A program made the translations under genes and the position numbers. This document shows, piece by piece, positions 61,793 through 64,000 of a stretch of DNA of 64,000 nucleotides. The notes beneath the pieces were generated by a model. The model saw nothing but the letters and a program-made list of their open reading frames with translations. It was not told the origin of the DNA and did no database searches. Source of the stretch: Glycine soja (lineage: Eukaryota; Streptophyta; Magnoliopsida; Fabales; Fabaceae); contig NC_041018.1 of the NCBI RefSeq assembly GCF_004193775.1, positions 30,463,940 through 30,527,939 on the forward strand, read 5' to 3'. How positions within the stretch are numbered: position 1 is the first letter of the stretch; every line of letters starts with the position of its first letter.

Positions 61793-62774
61793 CGGTAAGA
61801 CCATAGAGAAATACACCCCTAAGACTAGTTCCCAAGAAAAGACTAGCAACATTAAATGCTTCAAATGTCTTGGGAGAGGTCACATTGCCTCTCAATGCCC
61901 CACAAAGAAAACCATGATCATGAGGGGTCAAGACATTTATAGTAGTCAAGAGGAGACTACTTCTTGCCCTTCCTCTAGTGGAAGTGAAGATGATGTAAGG
62001 GGTGAAGAGTCTAGTGAGGAAGTCTACCCCCATGAAGAAGGTGACCTATTAATGGTTAGAAGGATCCTTGGAGGTCAATCTTATGATCTATCTCAATCCC
62101 AAAGAGAGAACATCTTTCATACAAGATGCAAAATTTTAGATAAAACTTGTTCTCTCATTGTGGATAGCAGATCTTGTTGCAATTGTTGTAGCACAACATT
62201 AGTTTCCAAGTTGAACCTCACTATCATTCCCCATCCAAAACCATATAAACTTCAATGGCTCAATGAGCAAGGGGAAAGGATAGTTAACCAACAAGTGAAG
62301 GTACCTTTCTCCATTGGGACATATAAGGATGAAGTTAATTGTGATATAGTTCCCATGGAGGCAGGACATATTCTTTTAGGAAGGCTGTGGAAATTTGATA
62401 GGAAGATCATTTACAATAGCCTAACTAATGAGATTACCCTAACCCATCTTGGCACTAAATTTGTGTTGCATTCTCAAACACCTTCACAGGTGGCCAAAGA
62501 TCAACTAACTATGAAAGATAAGAGGGATGAGGAAGAAAAACTAGAAAAACAAAAGAAAAATAAGCATAGTAAGGCCTTGTCTTCAAAGGCCAAGGGGAAG
62601 GAAAAAGAGGGAAGGATTCCTCCAAGAAGATTGTTAAGAAGGAAAATCATTTTGCAACAAAAGGTGATATTAAAAGAGCACTCATTCTTAAACAATCTTT
62701 CTACCTTCTCCTATCAAGGGAAACATCCCTTAGCACTGCAATACCTCTTGAGTTTGAGGTTATTACTCAACTAA
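61793..62774 (+). pseudogene. Element D zinc knuckle and aspartic protease
   Basis: CFKCLGRGHIASQC at about 61857-61898, an acidic linker, then the retropepsin-like region RCKILDKTCSLIVDSRSC, where the active-site triplet reads D-S-R instead of D-S/T/G-G, HPKPYKLQWLNEQGE, and PMEAGHILLGRLWKFD. Lys-rich tail. Inactive. Confidence 0.8.
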
Positions 62775-63290
62775 AGGAGTTTTTGGATGAGAGTTTGGTT
62801 CGCAAGAGCTTTAATCCTTGTACTTTGTTGGTGCCTAAAATAGGTATTATTAGGCACTAAATCCCTATGATAGGAGGTATGATGAATGTGTTGAGTGGTG
62901 AAACACTCTTTTGTAAAATCACTCATGCACCCAACATCTTCATGATTTGTGTACATAGGGACTCATTAGGTAGGTTTGTTCTTATTTTTGTTTTAATGCA
63001 AACCTAGGTGCTTATGTGGGACACCTTAGGTTTGTCGTAATTTTTGTAGGAATAATCAACATGAAAATAAAGAAAAAGGTATGTTTTATTCCATTACTTT
63101 CCTTGATTTTTTAAATAGTGATCAAGGGCTTCCCATGGACCCTAAGAGAATAAAGGTCATTCCTGAGTGGCATACTCCACCAAGTATAAGGAAAATTTGG
63201 GGCTTCAATATCTTAACAAACTTTTACAAAAGGTTTGTCCCATATTTTTCTATACTTGTAGCACCACTCATTGAGTTGGTGAGGAACTAT
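62760..63290 (+). pseudogene. Element D reverse transcriptase remnants
   Basis: LKEFLDESLVRKSFNPCTLL at about 62774-62830 and, after decayed text, GLPMDPKRIKVIPEWHTPP and NFYKRFVPYFSILVAPL at 63127-63280. The catalytic core and everything after the RT thumb are missing. The gap structure is the same as in element C. Confidence 0.75.
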
Positions 63291-63451
63291 ATTCTCTCAT
63301 GGGAAGATGGCCAGGAAAGGGGTTTTCAGTCCTTACTGTACTCTAACATACCCTACATCACTAATACATATGTTTTTATTCTTTTTACAGGTGTTGAGGA
63401 AAGAATCCATGAGTTTCAAGAACCTCTGGATTTGAAGTCAAATCCTTTTCA

Positions 63452-63468
63452 ATGGGGGAGGGGGGGGA
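63452..63468 (+). promoter_or_regulatory. Element D polypurine tract
   Basis: AATGGGGGAGGGGGGGA immediately before the 3' LTR. Confidence 0.9.
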
Positions 63469-64000
63469 TGATGCAATCCTACCCCCCAAGGGCATTGGAT
63501 AGAAGACTCCAACAAGATTGGGCCAAAGATGCAAGAGAATGCCCTGGGGTTCTCATGAGCCTTATGGTAGATTTCGGGGCCCATGGGCTAAGTATGAGTC
63601 GACTTATCTTTGTACATATTACATTAAGGTTTCATTAATTTTGGGCCTTGTATTTAGGGCTCCATAATATAGGAAGGGTACCCTAGAAATATAGGATTTT
63701 CCAGCCCTTGTATTTTAGGGCACCTAGACTAGTTATTATATTAGGGGTAGTTTGTATTAGGAGAAGCCCAATCCAATTAAATTTTAGAGGGGGAGGTGAG
63801 CATTTGCTTGCTACACCCCATTGCCACATCATATAGTCACACTTTGTGCATGTCCTTCATGTTTTACATGTCTCATGACACCTAAGCACACTTAGTGAAG
63901 AATCTTGGACTTGATCTTGGATTAGTGGGCTGAACCATATCTGAAATTCACTAATCATAATTAGTGCTCCACAAATTCAATTTCAAACTCAAGTGAAATT
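63469..64000 (+). repeat. Element D 3' LTR, cut by the window edge
   Basis: TGATGCAATCCTACCCCCC...; matches 58150 onward but retains two blocks missing there. Confidence 0.9.

Larger units (their letters stand above)
58150..64000 (+). mobile_element. Element D: defective Ty3/gypsy retrotransposon, same family as C (runs off the window)
   Basis: 5' LTR 58150-58918, primer site 58921-58933, leader to about 60834, gag 60835-61784, zinc knuckle and protease 61793-62774, RT remnants 62760-63290, purine tract 63452-63468, and a 3' LTR from 63469 that continues beyond 64000. It interrupts element E. RNase H and integrase are missing, as in element C. The right target duplication is outside the window. 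Confidence 0.85.

Overview
The window is plant nuclear DNA, most likely soybean (Glycine max or a close relative). I infer this from a SIRE1-type sirevirus at 34452-43570, from soybean-like Tat, copia and gypsy repeat families, and from a gene with short exons, AT-rich introns and GT-AG splice sites. No prokaryotic features were seen.

Left 8.2 kb: one host gene on the + strand, a casein kinase 1-like Ser/Thr kinase. Twelve coding exons are readable from 1361 to 8190 and all join in frame. The 5' exons (glycine-rich loop and catalytic lysine) are not recognisable in the window and probably lie to the left. Its introns carry SINE-like, MITE-like and other dispersed repeats, and a decayed fragment that resembles the kinase's own next exon.

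8.2-13.2 kb: intergenic DNA. A tRNA-derived SINE (17-bp target-site duplication, poly-A end) has been split by a hAT-like insertion that carries a transposase C-terminus and one exon of a serine carboxypeptidase-like gene.

13.2-64 kb: a nest of LTR retrotransposons. The oldest layer is a decayed Ty3/gypsy Tat element on the - strand. Its gag-pol is split into 49661-45041, 33828-32715 and 19439-19051, with an extra ORF at 15281-13950 downstream of pol. Inserted into it are a solo LTR (16260-18367), copia element A (19445-32714, duplication TCCCG), solo LTR B of the same family as A (33829-45040, duplication CCCAT) and Tat-like element E (49662 to at least 58149). A third layer sits inside these: solo LTR F (27436-28499) and gypsy element C (21869-27212) in A, SIRE1 (34452-43570, duplication ATTTT) in B, and gypsy element D (58150 to the window edge) in E.

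The main points for follow-up are these. (1) The SIRE1 copy is very young (one mismatch seen between 1149-bp LTRs). It has lost most of its integrase core and part of its reverse transcriptase by in-frame deletions, yet keeps one open ORF, a UAG readthrough signal and a full ORF2. (2) The SIRE1 'env-like' ORF2 appears to share a domain with the extra ORF of the Tat element and with the ORF of element E, and all three carry basic, nuclear-signal-like segments. (3) Four of the LTR families each carry their own amplified short palindrome.
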